From a virus, in the IMG/VR virus record IMGVR_UViG_3300023202_000336, positions 116,135 through 180,134 of that record: a stretch of DNA of 64,000 bases, one strand, 5' to 3'. The notes beneath the pieces were generated by a model, which saw only the letters and a program-made list of their open reading frames with translations, made no database searches and had not been told where the DNA came from. A program made the position numbers and the translations under genes. This document shows positions 34,749 through 43,622 of the stretch, in pieces. Numbering within the stretch: the first letter of the stretch is position 1; each line of letters starts with the position of its first letter.

Positions 34749-35358
34749 GGTTATATACGTCGATGACGAGTCGGTAACTATTTCAATATCGACGAGCGAA
34801 ACTGATGAAATCGGTTACGATCTAAAATTTCGAGATGCTTCTTCGTTTTTTGACGTCTATTCTCCAAAATACGCGGCAGGCCGCATCATAGTAGCCTCCC
34901 TATGGGTCTGGTCGGTACTGACCGAACGAGGAGCGTCGCTTTACGGGTTTTTCAGTCCGGCGGACAAGGTCGCGGCGAAACTCATCAGCAAAACTCCGAA
35001 AGTCGGTCCAGCGCTCGCGTCGAGACTCGTACAACCCCACGGAACAGATTACATAAAGAGCCTTGTACGGGCGGGTGATGCGAAGGCGATGGCGAAGACC
35101 TGTTCAGGCCTTGGAGAACAGAAAGCAAAGGCCATAATACAAGGCTTGCAGCGGAGCTTCCCGAAAACTCTAGAGGCTCACGACGGCGAGCCGGAGCATC
35201 CGATGACGAGTCGATTGGCGGAGACCTTAGCTGGTATTGGCGTAGACGTGGATAGGAAAGTCGTATCTCAAGTAATCGAAGAGGCAGCTGAGAAGAGTCT
35301 TCCGATGTCTCAATGTCTTGAACTTTATTTTCGTGCAACGAAACGGAGCCGTAAATGA
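34726..35358 (+). CDS. ruvA: RuvA-like Holliday junction binding protein
   Basis: The partner that grips the junction for RuvB. N-terminal OB-like region starts MIGYVNGKVIYVDD, and residues about 85-140 carry two helix-hairpin-helix motifs (ISKTPKVGPALASRLV and CSGLGEQKAKAIIQGL). A flexible linker and a small C-terminal helical domain follow, as in RuvA domain III. 210 aa, normal length. Overlap with ruvB and ATGA overlap with the next gene confirm an operon. Confidence 0.87.
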   Translation: MIGYVNGKVIYVDDESVTISISTSETDEIGYDLKFRDASSFFDVYSPKYAAGRIIVASLWVWSVLTERGASLYGFFSPADKVAAKLISKTPKVGPALASRLVQPHGTDYIKSLVRAGDAKAMAKTCSGLGEQKAKAIIQGLQRSFPKTLEAHDGEPEHPMTSRLAETLAGIGVDVDRKVVSQVIEEAAEKSLPMSQCLELYFRATKRSRK

Positions 35359-36569
35359 CAAATGAAAGCTATCATGACTCTCGTGTAGAGTCGATCAAAA
35401 AGTCGTCTGAGAAGGCGTTCAGAGAACTCCCCGAGTCGGAGGTCGATACTGCGAAGGCAATGCGAGCGCAGCTTTTCGAATGGCTCGTTCAGATGGACTC
35501 GACATATCGGGATGTACGAAATCTCGCGAACGATGACATGGCGAATATCGCTGCAAACGCCGCAGAAGCGTACGCTTCCTCTCAGAAGCACGGGGCGTTG
35601 AAGAAGGCGCTCGAAGATCTTTCGGACGATGAGCAGCTCAATTTGATGCGGTACGTTCTGCGTTCCGTATTCGGGGTTTACGCGAGAGGCGCTGCGCTCA
35701 TGACCCGCGCCGGCGATGACCGTCCGTGGGATAGTATCGGTTTTCATGTCGATGCAGGTTGTAACGGTGTTTTCGCGAAGGTCGGATCGAACCCGTATCA
35801 GCCGATCGGATTTGATGACGGCGAAAAGTATATCGGAACCGAAGGATCGAAGACGCTTTGGATACGAGATTTCGCATTTGCGCTTATGTTGCCGTATGCG
35901 CCTCCTTTCGAGGTCGAATCGGCAGAGATTGATACCGAGCGCGTTTCGGATGAAGTGTCGCTTTCCGATAAGGAACGTGAGCTCATCCAGGAAGCGATTG
36001 ATGCGTTTGATGAAGATATCTCGAAGCATTCCAAAGCGAAAAATAAGAAAGAACGTAATGAGACTGAAGACTTCATGCGTGATACTACTCTGAAACTGAT
36101 GCGACTCAGGGTCCCACGCCTTGACAAGAAGCTCGATGAGGTTTCAGAAGAGCATCCGGAGCTTGGAAGCGATTTTAGAAATTCGAATATCGTCGAGCTT
36201 TTTCTCGCGATGCGAGAGTTTCTTTCCTTGAAGCTCGAAGACGACGCTGTGAAACGGGACATCGAAGCAACGCAGCTTCGTATCAAGAGTTCTGAAGATG
36301 CAGCGCGGGGGCTTGTCGTTCAGCTCCTTGACAAGCTCGCCGCGGAGATCCCGAAGGAAGGCGAAGGTCCGGACTCGGATAACATCCAGCGCATAGTTAC
36401 GGAGGTAGAAGTAGCTTTCCCTAAAGTGAAAGAGATTACGAGCGAAATGGTAGGTAAGTCAGACGTTACAGAGGCTGCGAAGGCAGTTATGGTGTTCCTC
36501 CAGAGGGAACTCGATCATATCAACTCAGCAGAGGAGTCTGCGAATGGAGACACCGAACTCGAGTCTTGA
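35355..36569 (+). CDS. Hypothetical helical/coiled-coil protein, 404 aa
   Basis: ATGA overlap with ruvA. Mainly helical with long charged coils (about 205-290 and 300-390) and a central, more globular part with GFHVDAGCNGVFAKVG. Very Glu/Lys/Arg-rich. No domain recognised. The position after ruvAB may mean a recombination accessory role, but nothing in the sequence shows it. It overlaps the next gene by 26 bases. Confidence 0.68.
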   Translation: MTNESYHDSRVESIKKSSEKAFRELPESEVDTAKAMRAQLFEWLVQMDSTYRDVRNLANDDMANIAANAAEAYASSQKHGALKKALEDLSDDEQLNLMRYVLRSVFGVYARGAALMTRAGDDRPWDSIGFHVDAGCNGVFAKVGSNPYQPIGFDDGEKYIGTEGSKTLWIRDFAFALMLPYAPPFEVESAEIDTERVSDEVSLSDKERELIQEAIDAFDEDISKHSKAKNKKERNETEDFMRDTTLKLMRLRVPRLDKKLDEVSEEHPELGSDFRNSNIVELFLAMREFLSLKLEDDAVKRDIEATQLRIKSSEDAARGLVVQLLDKLAAEIPKEGEGPDSDNIQRIVTEVEVAFPKVKEITSEMVGKSDVTEAAKAVMVFLQRELDHINSAEESANGDTELES

Positions 36570-36990
36570 AGGTAAAGGCAATTTTGTTCGATGCGGGCAG
36601 CAATTCGAGTTCTATAGTGAGAGTTTTAAGCTTTCTATACTCGTCGAGAAAGAGGCTGGCGAAGAGAGTACCATTACGATTAATATGTTTGATAAGAAGC
36701 AGCTGAAAGAGAAGGATCCGAAGCCGTTCCTTACGATCCCCGATCAGACAGAGGCAGTTATCGACGAGTTCATGGACCTCATCGGTAATATAGGTCTCAT
36801 AAAGAATCATTTGAGGAAGGATCATTCTTTCAGGATGCTCTCCAGAGCTGCTGAAGACGAGGACGAGGACGAAGAAAAGAAAGAGATTACGAAGAAAGAT
36901 GTTACAGGTGAAGATGTAAAAAGGCTCACGCATAGACCGTCGCCGCCGAGCACCACCGGCTCCAAAGACAGAGTCCCGGCGAAGATATGA
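36544..36990 (+). CDS. Hypothetical protein with acidic C-terminal segment, 148 aa
   Basis: ATG start inside the previous gene. The N-terminal 100 residues are strand/helix-mixed (FVRCGQQFEFYSESFKLSIL). Then an acidic run (AAEDEDEDEEKK) and a Pro/Thr/Lys tail. No family recognised. ATGA overlap into the next gene. Confidence 0.6.
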   Translation: METPNSSLEGKGNFVRCGQQFEFYSESFKLSILVEKEAGEESTITINMFDKKQLKEKDPKPFLTIPDQTEAVIDEFMDLIGNIGLIKNHLRKDHSFRMLSRAAEDEDEDEEKKEITKKDVTGEDVKRLTHRPSPPSTTGSKDRVPAKI

Positions 36991-37901
36991 CTTACGTCAG
37001 TATGAGCAAAGTAAGAAGCTATTCACCAGTAATAATCGATATTTTAAGTAAAGAGATGTGCGTATATAAAGGCTACATTTTTAACTATGATGGGAAGTCC
37101 ACAAAAGAAGAGATACCTAGTCTTAATGAGCTGGCGGCGAAAGAAACTCGAAAATCTTTAGGGTATATATTTAAAGTATTGTCCTCATTAGGCGTGGATA
37201 CATTAGTAAAATTTTACGGCGATAGCGATTCGAAAATCCCTATTATACGCGCTTCTCAATCGAAAACAGGTGAGCATTTGGCGCCTATATCTAAAGTGTG
37301 CTTAGATCGGATTACTTTAGCTAAAGAGCTCTTGATGGAGGGTGGTTTCAGCTACTCGCAAGGGGTCAAAAATGGGTATAAAAAGCTAATAAATGAAATT
37401 GCATATAGGGCCCAGCGTAGCGTCGTAACGGTTCGTAGTTATTTGAACAGGGCCGGTTTCAGTAGAAAGGGGGCTGCTAAGTGGGCGAAAAAGAACGGGT
37501 GTTTCGAAAAGAACTGGTTCGGCGATGTATTGAGCGAGTCTCTCGAGTCTCCTAATAATGGTTCAAGAGAGGGCCTTTTCGACATGGGACTCGAGAAGGA
37601 AGGTATAGACGTTGAAGAGGGCGAAGATACCCCAGAGAGTATCGAGGCTAGTCTAGTCGAAGAGCATAAGAAGCGGGTTCAGATAGCTGAAGAGCTAATA
37701 GAGCATGTAAAGAAAAGTGGATATATCGAGAGCGATAAAAAGCTGAGATTGCTAGTACATTATTACGATACGGCACGTAGGACGATTAACATAATGAGCG
37801 ACTGGTTAAGCATAGAGCTCTCAGATGAATACGAATCTGAGATGAACAAGCCTCAAGGGTCTCCCGATATTCTTGAAGTACTTAAAGCCGGCGAAAGGTG
37901 A
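36987..37901 (+). CDS. Hypothetical protein, possible HTH DNA-binding protein, 304 aa
   Basis: ATGA overlap with the previous gene. A+T-richer than its neighbours, with ATA/TTA codons common. Residues about 40-75 (LNELAAKETRKSLGYIFKVL) and 120-160 (NEIAYRAQRSVVTVRSYLNRAG) read like helix-turn-helix segments. The C-terminal 100 residues are helical and charged. The compositional difference suggests more recent acquisition. Function unknown. Confidence 0.62.
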   Translation: MTYVSMSKVRSYSPVIIDILSKEMCVYKGYIFNYDGKSTKEEIPSLNELAAKETRKSLGYIFKVLSSLGVDTLVKFYGDSDSKIPIIRASQSKTGEHLAPISKVCLDRITLAKELLMEGGFSYSQGVKNGYKKLINEIAYRAQRSVVTVRSYLNRAGFSRKGAAKWAKKNGCFEKNWFGDVLSESLESPNNGSREGLFDMGLEKEGIDVEEGEDTPESIEASLVEEHKKRVQIAEELIEHVKKSGYIESDKKLRLLVHYYDTARRTINIMSDWLSIELSDEYESEMNKPQGSPDILEVLKAGER

Positions 37902-37903
37902 TA

Positions 37904-38539
37904 ATGGCTAAGAAAGCAAAAGCAAAGGCAAGAACAAAAACGAGTCAGTCTTCGGGCTCGCGGAGCGTCCCTCCACTGAACCAGATTCAGCTGAGTGAGG
38001 GTCCGGTCGGTACCGATAAAGCGATGACTTTCGATACATGCATGGATATGTACAAGGCTATCCAGGCGATGTGGTATGACTTCAACCTTCTCCCTTCGAA
38101 AGATAAAACGGTCATCATGAGTCTCGCCTTCAACGGTGGTTTCACGAAGCTCGCACGAGACGCCGCAAACAAGTTCAAAACCATACTCGAGCAGGACAGG
38201 CACAAGGTGAAGGAGATCGTCTACAAGATTAAGCAGTCCGTCATCCAGAAGGTTGCGAGCTATCTCAATCATATCGACGTGGGCTTCCGCCGGATGTACC
38301 CGGCTTCGGTGAGGATCTACTGTTCCCGCTATCCGAGTATAGCGGGCAAGTCCCTGGTACAGAGAGCGAACCGCCATTCGAGGTTGTCCGTGAAGCACGC
38401 AAAAGCGTCGCAGGATATATATGCGAAGCTTCCTGCAGCACAGAAACAACGGGCGGCTCCTGCTTGTGCCGTTGAGATGTCTCGGTCTGCGCTCGCGAGT
38501 GAACGACGTATCATTCGGAAGCTTCTGTTACTTCCTTGA
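37904..38539 (+). CDS. Hypothetical basic protein, 211 aa
   Basis: The ATG at 37904 has GAAAGGTG just upstream; a GTG two codons earlier is also in frame. Strongly basic at both ends: Lys/Ala/Thr-rich N terminus (AKKAKAKARTKT) and a C-terminal part with many Arg and Ser residues. Good codon adaptation to this phage's abundant genes. It could be a DNA-binding or virion-associated protein. No family recognised. Its stop overlaps a promoter-like TTGACA. Confidence 0.65.
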   Translation: MAKKAKAKARTKTSQSSGSRSVPPLNQIQLSEGPVGTDKAMTFDTCMDMYKAIQAMWYDFNLLPSKDKTVIMSLAFNGGFTKLARDAANKFKTILEQDRHKVKEIVYKIKQSVIQKVASYLNHIDVGFRRMYPASVRIYCSRYPSIAGKSLVQRANRHSRLSVKHAKASQDIYAKLPAAQKQRAAPACAVEMSRSALASERRIIRKLLLLP

Positions 38540-38564
38540 CAAACCAGCGATTTACGAATAATGA
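38536..38564 (+). promoter_or_regulatory. Candidate sigma70-type promoter
   Basis: TTGACA (38536-38541), 17-base spacer, TAATGA (38559-38564). Only 7 bases separate the -10 from the next ATG, so transcription would start at or next to the start codon (a nearly leaderless message). It shares TTGACAAACC with the site at 32451. Confidence 0.55.
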
Positions 38565-38570
38565 TCTCGA

Positions 38571-38918
38571 ATGAGACCAAGTTGCTCCAATTGTGTACGT
38601 AAACACCTTGCGCAAGCGGTAGTCCTCGTCTCGGAAGCCGAACGGGGATATCCGCTTCACGCTTGGTACGCTGTCGGTCATATAGCTGAGGCGGAGGAGG
38701 AGCTCGTCGTCGAGCATCCGGACCTCGCAAACGAGCTGAGACAAGAGCGCCTTGGCTATATGAGCTATGTGACCGGCGGCGAACGTTACGTACCGAAGCT
38801 CGGTGATTTCATAGAAAAGATCTGCCTCATAGAAGATGACCTACGAGAAGATAGTTACGTGATAGACTTACCAGAAGAAGAGAAAGACTTCTTCACAGAA
38901 CCTCAGAAAAAGGAATAG
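38571..38918 (+). CDS. Small phage protein with CSNCVRKH motif, 115 aa
   Basis: ATG start right after a promoter-like site. N-terminal CSNCVRKHLAQA and HAWYAVGHIAEAEEEL recall a widespread group of small phage proteins of unknown role that begin C..C.RKH and contain GH..EA. The CxxC may bind a metal with the following His residues. The acidic C terminus ends in Lys. Confidence 0.65.
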   Translation: MRPSCSNCVRKHLAQAVVLVSEAERGYPLHAWYAVGHIAEAEEELVVEHPDLANELRQERLGYMSYVTGGERYVPKLGDFIEKICLIEDDLREDSYVIDLPEEEKDFFTEPQKKE

Positions 38919-38925
38919 GAATATA

Positions 38926-39624
38926 ATGACCAACGAGAACCTCACAGCGGTGATACTCGTCCTCGACCGTTCGTCGTCTATGTTTGCGGTTCGAGGCGAA
39001 ACCATCGAAGGCGTCAATAACATGATCGAAGATCAGAAGGAAGGGGAAGGTGACGCACTCTTCTATATGGTCTCGTTCGCGAGCGCTGGGGACTATCAAG
39101 TAGTAAACGAATGGTCCGACATGAAGAGTGTCCGCCGTTTGACTTCGGAAGACTACGAGCCTTCTGGATTGACTGCGCTCATGGATGCGACAGTCAAGAC
39201 GATAGACGACGTAGGACGCTATTTCGAGTCTCTTCCCGAAGAGAAGCGCCCCGGAAAGATCGTGTTTGCAATCATGACCGATGGTCACGAGAACAACTCG
39301 CAGCACGCGAGTATTAGAGATATGAACAGTAAGATCGAACATCAGAAGAAGAAATATAACTGGCAGTTCCTCTACCTGGGGGCCAATCAGAATGCGATCG
39401 ATGTCGCTCAGGCCTACGGGATCCATCCTTCGAAGGCTATGACCTATGGTCATAGCGGAGAGAAGACTCAGTCGGCGATTCGCAGCTTTTCCGGATCTAT
39501 CCGGCGTGCTCGAATGGCTCATGGAGCTATGATATCGAACTCGGTCGCATTTACGGCCGAAGACAGAAAGTCAGCCGCCCCTGAAGGGGATGAGATCCAT
39601 TATGCGGAGGAAGAACAGAAGTGA
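38926..39624 (+). CDS. VWA-domain protein (MIDAS metal-binding)
   Basis: Von Willebrand factor A-type domain; such domains mediate metal-dependent protein binding. The MIDAS ligands are all visible: DRSSS (Asp14, Ser16, Ser18), Thr in EPSGLTALMD, and Asp in IMTDGHENN. The domain fills residues 5-170, and the C-terminal 50 residues are Ser/Arg-rich. Start ATG, 7 bases after the previous gene. VWA proteins often work with AAA ATPases of the MoxR type. AAA genes lie at 41660 and 43623, but a link is only inference. Confidence 0.85.
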   Translation: MTNENLTAVILVLDRSSSMFAVRGETIEGVNNMIEDQKEGEGDALFYMVSFASAGDYQVVNEWSDMKSVRRLTSEDYEPSGLTALMDATVKTIDDVGRYFESLPEEKRPGKIVFAIMTDGHENNSQHASIRDMNSKIEHQKKKYNWQFLYLGANQNAIDVAQAYGIHPSKAMTYGHSGEKTQSAIRSFSGSIRRARMAHGAMISNSVAFTAEDRKSAAPEGDEIHYAEEEQK

Positions 39625-39803
39625 TGAAAAAGTACGGTGTCAGTACGCCGTTCGATAAAGGGTTTCAGAGGGGGCTGTCCGGGCTGGACAGCTCCCCTGA
39701 TCCTTCTATCGAGACACGGCAAGATTACATAGCATATATGGAAGGTGTCGCACAAGGGCATCTTGCTCGCAAGGAGCGACAAGAAAACAAGGATAAGAAA
39801 TGA
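39624..39803 (+). CDS. Hypothetical small protein, 59 aa
   Basis: The ATG overlaps the stop of the VWA gene (TGATG). Polar, helical at the C terminus (YMEGVAQGHLARKERQENKD). Overlaps the following HAD gene by 4 bases. No family recognised. Confidence 0.6.
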   Translation: MKKYGVSTPFDKGFQRGLSGLDSSPDPSIETRQDYIAYMEGVAQGHLARKERQENKDKK

Positions 39804-40429
39804 CCGATCCTGTTATACTTCTCGATATGGACGGTGTATTATCGGATTTTGCTTCAGCCGTATCTCGAGTATCGCCCGACCCGCATTACGTGTACAACTC
39901 ATTTGAGGCAAAGTTGATGTTCGGGGAGAAGGATCCAGCTCTTCTGGAGGAAGAGTTCGGATTCGATTCCGTAAATGAAATGTGGAGAGCGATCGATTCT
40001 CGAGGAATAGAATTCTGGTCGGAGATGCCGACGTATCCGTGGGCGAAACACCTCGTCGAGACGCTGTCCGGATTCGATGCGAAACTCGTCGTATGCACCG
40101 CACCGTCGCTTTCAGAAAACTCTGCGGCGGGAAAGGTAGTATGGCTTCAAAGATTTTTCAATTCCAGAAATTTCCGTGATTACATGCTCACCCCGGCTAA
40201 ATGGGCAGCCGCTTCAGAAAACACGTTTCTGATAGACGATAGCGAAAGTAATATCGAAAAATTCAGGCGACGGCGAGGAGGGGCTGCTCTCTGGCCTGCC
40301 CCGTGGAACAGTCTCCATAGTCGGTACTCGGATAATGGTATCAAACAGCTCGAGTACGTTCTCGAGCCGTTGAAAAAATGGTATGATGACATTACGGCTG
40401 ATACCCGCGCAGATATGATACACGGTTAG
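39800..40429 (+). CDS. HAD-family 5'(3')-deoxyribonucleotidase-like phosphatase
   Basis: Dephosphorylates nucleoside monophosphates in the named family. HAD motif I is LLDMDGVLSDF (nucleophile Asp9, acid/base Asp11), motif II VCTAPSL, motif III Lys in TPAKWAAA, motif IV FLIDDSESNI. The cap contains WRAIDSRGIEFWSEMP, as in NT5C-type nucleotidases. 209 aa, normal length. In phages such enzymes adjust nucleotide pools. ATGA overlap with the previous gene. Confidence 0.85.
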   Translation: MTDPVILLDMDGVLSDFASAVSRVSPDPHYVYNSFEAKLMFGEKDPALLEEEFGFDSVNEMWRAIDSRGIEFWSEMPTYPWAKHLVETLSGFDAKLVVCTAPSLSENSAAGKVVWLQRFFNSRNFRDYMLTPAKWAAASENTFLIDDSESNIEKFRRRRGGAALWPAPWNSLHSRYSDNGIKQLEYVLEPLKKWYDDITADTRADMIHG

Positions 40430-40486
40430 ACGCGTTTACTCAGCCGCATCAGAACCGATACACGCACATCTCAACGGAGGGCGTAC

Positions 40487-40972
40487 ATGTCACGCTTCTT
40501 TAGCTTTCTTGGTGACGTCTTTGACGGTATGTCTATGGTTCAAGGGTCGTTCAAGTATCTATTCGCTGCGCTCGTGTTTTATACTTTTGGATATCTGCCT
40601 GCGCTAATGGCATTCAAATACGATAGTTTCACGACACTTATGGTGATGTTCGGGTTCGTTACGTCACTGACCTGCGTGGCATTCTTCTATCAGCACGTCC
40701 ATCAAGAGCTTCGACACTATGGCTTCGGCGTGAGGTATCCGCATGATAACGGATATACGCAAAGGTTGGAGAAGAAGCTCGCGGAGCGGAGTAAGAAGCA
40801 ACAAGCAGCAGCCGAAGCACTTGAAGAGGGGTACTATATGATTTACCGTGATTACAAAAGGACGCTTCTTAATGGGACTAGCGAAGATATAGCTCGCGCT
40901 CACAAGACCCTGAGTAGATGTTGTAAAGAGATTGACGAAAGCAGAAGCCTTAGTGGAATACCAACTCTCTAA
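40487..40972 (+). CDS. Membrane protein with cytoplasmic coil, 161 aa
   Basis: ATG with ACGGAGGG upstream. Two adjacent membrane helices (about 22-42 and 48-68: YLFAALVFYTFGYLPALMAF, LMVMFGFVTSLTCVAFFY), then a charged, coiled cytoplasmic tail rich in Glu, Lys and Gln. No family recognised. A further membrane-anchored AAA gene lies just downstream. Confidence 0.68.
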   Translation: MSRFFSFLGDVFDGMSMVQGSFKYLFAALVFYTFGYLPALMAFKYDSFTTLMVMFGFVTSLTCVAFFYQHVHQELRHYGFGVRYPHDNGYTQRLEKKLAERSKKQQAAAEALEEGYYMIYRDYKRTLLNGTSEDIARAHKTLSRCCKEIDESRSLSGIPTL

Positions 40973-40989
40973 CCGAAAGGAATGATACT

Positions 40990-41265
40990 ATGCCACAATT
41001 TACGGTACGTAGAGCGCGTCTTGAGATCGAAGAGTTCGATGTCGACGCTGCTGACGAAGTCCATGCGAAAGCTATCGTCGAGGACGGTCTCGATCAAGCT
41101 ACTCTCACGCCAGATAGGACCGAGACGAAAGATGTACGTTTTGATGAATTCCAGACCAGTTCCGATCCCGCTGCGAGTACGCTCACTGTGACCACCTCGC
41201 AGCAAAACTTCATCACGCCGAATGAGCTTTCGGATATACAAGCCCTCGGCGCAACCATCCAGTGA
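40990..41265 (+). CDS. Hypothetical protein, 91 aa
   Basis: ATG with GAAAGGAATG upstream. Starts with a strand/helix unit (FTVRRARLEIEEFDVDAADEVHAKAIV), a pattern seen in small ferredoxin-like domains, followed by a Thr/Ser-rich tail. No family recognised. Confidence 0.6.
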   Translation: MPQFTVRRARLEIEEFDVDAADEVHAKAIVEDGLDQATLTPDRTETKDVRFDEFQTSSDPAASTLTVTTSQQNFITPNELSDIQALGATIQ

Positions 41266-41274
41266 AAGGAACCC

Positions 41275-41331
41275 ATGGATAGACTTATAGACAAAATCAT
41301 ACCAATCACTAGCTTTCAGGGCCCGAGATAA
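41275..41331 (+). CDS. Possible 18-residue peptide
   Basis: ATG with GAAAGGA at ideal spacing and the short frame MDRLIDKIIPITSFQGPR. It ends five bases before the next gene. The strong ribosome binding site makes translation plausible; it may be a leader that tunes the next gene. Too short to be sure. Confidence 0.35.
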   Translation: MDRLIDKIIPITSFQGPR

Positions 41332-41336
41332 GTCCG

Positions 41337-41636
41337 ATGGGTAGGGTCCTCAAGTATATCGTCTATAATAAGGGGAATCTGGATTTTTTCGTCGTAGCTC
41401 CAGAGATCGCAAAACACGTCGACTTTGTGCCTCGAACCGTTGAAAACGAAGACCTGTTATCCGCTGGATTCTGTAAGGTCTATTACACCGGACAGTTGCG
41501 TCTGCACCCGGAAACGTTTGAAGCTGGCTATCAAGAAGTTCGCGTCAGATGCTACGGAAGATCCGTCTCGCTAGGTTTAGAGAGTCGACCTAAAGAAGAC
41601 TCGAAGCTGCTGACGCGTTATATTACACTGTTCTAA
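41337..41636 (+). CDS. Hypothetical protein, 99 aa
   Basis: ATG start with weak GAGATAAG upstream. Strand-rich, with many aromatic residues (LDFFVVAPEIAKHVDFVP). No motif recognised. Small gene in the run before the BCS1-like ATPase. Confidence 0.58.
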   Translation: MGRVLKYIVYNKGNLDFFVVAPEIAKHVDFVPRTVENEDLLSAGFCKVYYTGQLRLHPETFEAGYQEVRVRCYGRSVSLGLESRPKEDSKLLTRYITLF

Positions 41637-41659
41637 ACTATAATACCGAAAGGAACAGG

Positions 41660-43036
41660 ATGCAGGATATCCTTCAGTTCCTGAAGGAACAGATGAAAGA
41701 CAATCAGTTTCTTCAGGGTGGCCTCGTTTTGGGCCTCGTCGGGAGCGCTATTGTATACTTGAGGCATTTGCCCGTGCTCGTTTATCGGTGGATAAAGTTT
41801 TTACTAACGGTGACGGTAACCTTCGAGAGTAGAGATCCACTTTTTGATTTCTTTAAACAATGGACGAATGACCAAGAATTCATTTACAAGAAGCGTAACG
41901 TCATGGTATCGACGAATGAACACGTTGATCCACCGGTCATAAGGCAAGAGATGGGGAGATCGAGGTATGTACTTCGGATGCATGGATTTTGGCTGACCGT
42001 ATCAAGGTACCGCGACGAAGCAGTTGCCGACAAGAAGGCTGATCGAATGAGCTTTTCGCAGCTTATGAATCCGGAGATGATCACGGTGACGTGTTTCGTC
42101 TGGAACAGAAAGAAGCTCGTCTCTATTCTCGACGAGGTAATCGATTCGTACGGTTCGAACGTGAAATTCGGAGTACCGACGTATCAGTTCGGGTACTGGA
42201 GTTGGGTATCCAGCGGTGTCCAGAGCAAACGCGATGTCGATTCTCTGGTTCTTCGCGAGGGGCTCAAGGAAGAGATACTACGCGACGTTGAAGATTTTTA
42301 CGCTTCGAAGGAATGGTACGATCGATTGCATATCCCTCATCAACGCGGGTATCTCCTCAAAGGACCCCCGGGGACAGGTAAGACCAGCCTTGTTGGGACT
42401 ATGGCTGGCTTCTTCAACTTGAAGCTATGCCCGTTGGAACTCGGGAGCATCGATGACGACTCGACACTGAGACGAGCATTCACCAATGTACCGGGTAGAG
42501 CGATTATCGTTATCGAAGATTTCGATTCGTTTTTTGAAGGCCGCAAACCGAAAAATCCAGATTCGAAGATAACCTTTAGCGGCCTTCTCAATGCCGTTAA
42601 CGGCATCATACATAGCCCCGGGAGACTTCTTGTGCTGACAACTAACAGGGTTGAGAATATCGACCCAGCTCTGAGCCGTGTCGGACGTATCGACCGGATA
42701 TTCGAACTTGGTTACGTCGATGAGTATCAAGCGGGAACGTTGCTTCGTAAATTCGACCCGAGAATTAACGAGGATATCGTAGACGACTTTGCGAAAAGGT
42801 GTGCTGAAAATAAGCTTACGCCGGCGGATCTTCTCGGTTACTTTCAAATGTGCAAGAATGATCCGGAGCGTGTCATCGATGTCGAAGCTATCGTTGAAGA
42901 GCGGAGAAAGCGCGACGCGCTTAGCGAAGAGATAGATAGGGAGGCGGAACTGCAGTTAAAGGAGCAGAGACGGAGAGAGGCCGAGACAAAGCCTGAAGTA
43001 TCTCAGGCGGGCGTCCACCACGGGAGGCCGGTATAA
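41660..43036 (+). CDS. BCS1-like membrane-anchored AAA ATPase
   Basis: 458 aa. A hydrophobic helix near the N terminus (LVLGLVGSAIVYLRHLPVLVYRWIKFLL, about 22-49) anchors it. Residues about 55-215 form a BCS1-N-type domain. The AAA module then has Walker A GPPGTGKTS (Lys241), Walker B VIEDFD (about 284-289), sensor 1 LVLTTNR, and arginine finger region RVGRIDR. BCS1 proteins in mitochondria move folded proteins through membranes, and bacterial and phage relatives are mostly uncharacterised. RBS GAAAGGAAC. It ends right before a small membrane protein gene, a possible partner. Confidence 0.87.
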   Translation: MQDILQFLKEQMKDNQFLQGGLVLGLVGSAIVYLRHLPVLVYRWIKFLLTVTVTFESRDPLFDFFKQWTNDQEFIYKKRNVMVSTNEHVDPPVIRQEMGRSRYVLRMHGFWLTVSRYRDEAVADKKADRMSFSQLMNPEMITVTCFVWNRKKLVSILDEVIDSYGSNVKFGVPTYQFGYWSWVSSGVQSKRDVDSLVLREGLKEEILRDVEDFYASKEWYDRLHIPHQRGYLLKGPPGTGKTSLVGTMAGFFNLKLCPLELGSIDDDSTLRRAFTNVPGRAIIVIEDFDSFFEGRKPKNPDSKITFSGLLNAVNGIIHSPGRLLVLTTNRVENIDPALSRVGRIDRIFELGYVDEYQAGTLLRKFDPRINEDIVDDFAKRCAENKLTPADLLGYFQMCKNDPERVIDVEAIVEERRKRDALSEEIDREAELQLKEQRRREAETKPEVSQAGVHHGRPV

Positions 43037-43534
43037 ATGAGTGAGCTTATATCACTACGGTTGATAATAACTGTACTCGCATTGAGCGCCGGGGCTAGTT
43101 ATGGAGCCTTGACCAGGCATAGCTTCAAAAGTCTTTATGACAAGGTTTATATAGTTTTCGGTCGCGTTTTTTATTCGTTTTTTCCGTTCGCACTTTTGTT
43201 CACAATTGCTGGTGTATTAGTATTGATAAACGCAATACTATTCCTTCCTGAACCTTTCAAGCTGTGTTTTTGTATTTTCCTTGGTTTTCCAGCATACGCG
43301 GTTGGTAATATATCTGCAGCATGGCTTGCCCGAGTTAGTGTAATATCGGTCCAATGTCCGAATCCGACATGCCGGTATATATGTACAAACTGGAGTGCGT
43401 TCAATCCACGGCCGGTAATGAAGTGTAAAAGGTGTCACAGTGAGTTCATGTTTCATATGCTCAAGGACAATATGGTGTACGCCAAGACACTCCAAGACTG
43501 TGCTCGCCGGAGCCTCGTATCTGATGCTCGCTAG
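43037..43534 (+). CDS. Membrane protein with C-terminal zinc ribbon, 165 aa
   Basis: The ATG follows the ATPase stop with no gap. Three hydrophobic stretches (about 5-22, 40-62, 70-95) span the membrane, and the C-terminal part contains CPNPTC...MKCKRC, a CxxxxC/CxxC zinc site facing the cytoplasm. Its 3' end runs into the dispersed repeat, as in fic. Coupling to the BCS1-like gene suggests they act together. Confidence 0.68.
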   Translation: MSELISLRLIITVLALSAGASYGALTRHSFKSLYDKVYIVFGRVFYSFFPFALLFTIAGVLVLINAILFLPEPFKLCFCIFLGFPAYAVGNISAAWLARVSVISVQCPNPTCRYICTNWSAFNPRPVMKCKRCHSEFMFHMLKDNMVYAKTLQDCARRSLVSDAR

Positions 43535-43551
43535 AGCTTCGTATCTGAGAC
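43501..43551 (+). repeat. Dispersed 31-bp repeat, two degenerate copies
   Basis: A shortened copy at 43501-43525 followed directly by a nearly full copy (43524-43551) that lacks two or three bases of the centre. The first supplies the final codons of the preceding gene. Confidence 0.7.
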
Positions 43552-43622
43552 TGAGATGTAGCTGAGACTACAGCCGTTTACACCGTTCCCTCCCCACCCC
43601 TCTGCCGAAAGGAAGGCTGATT

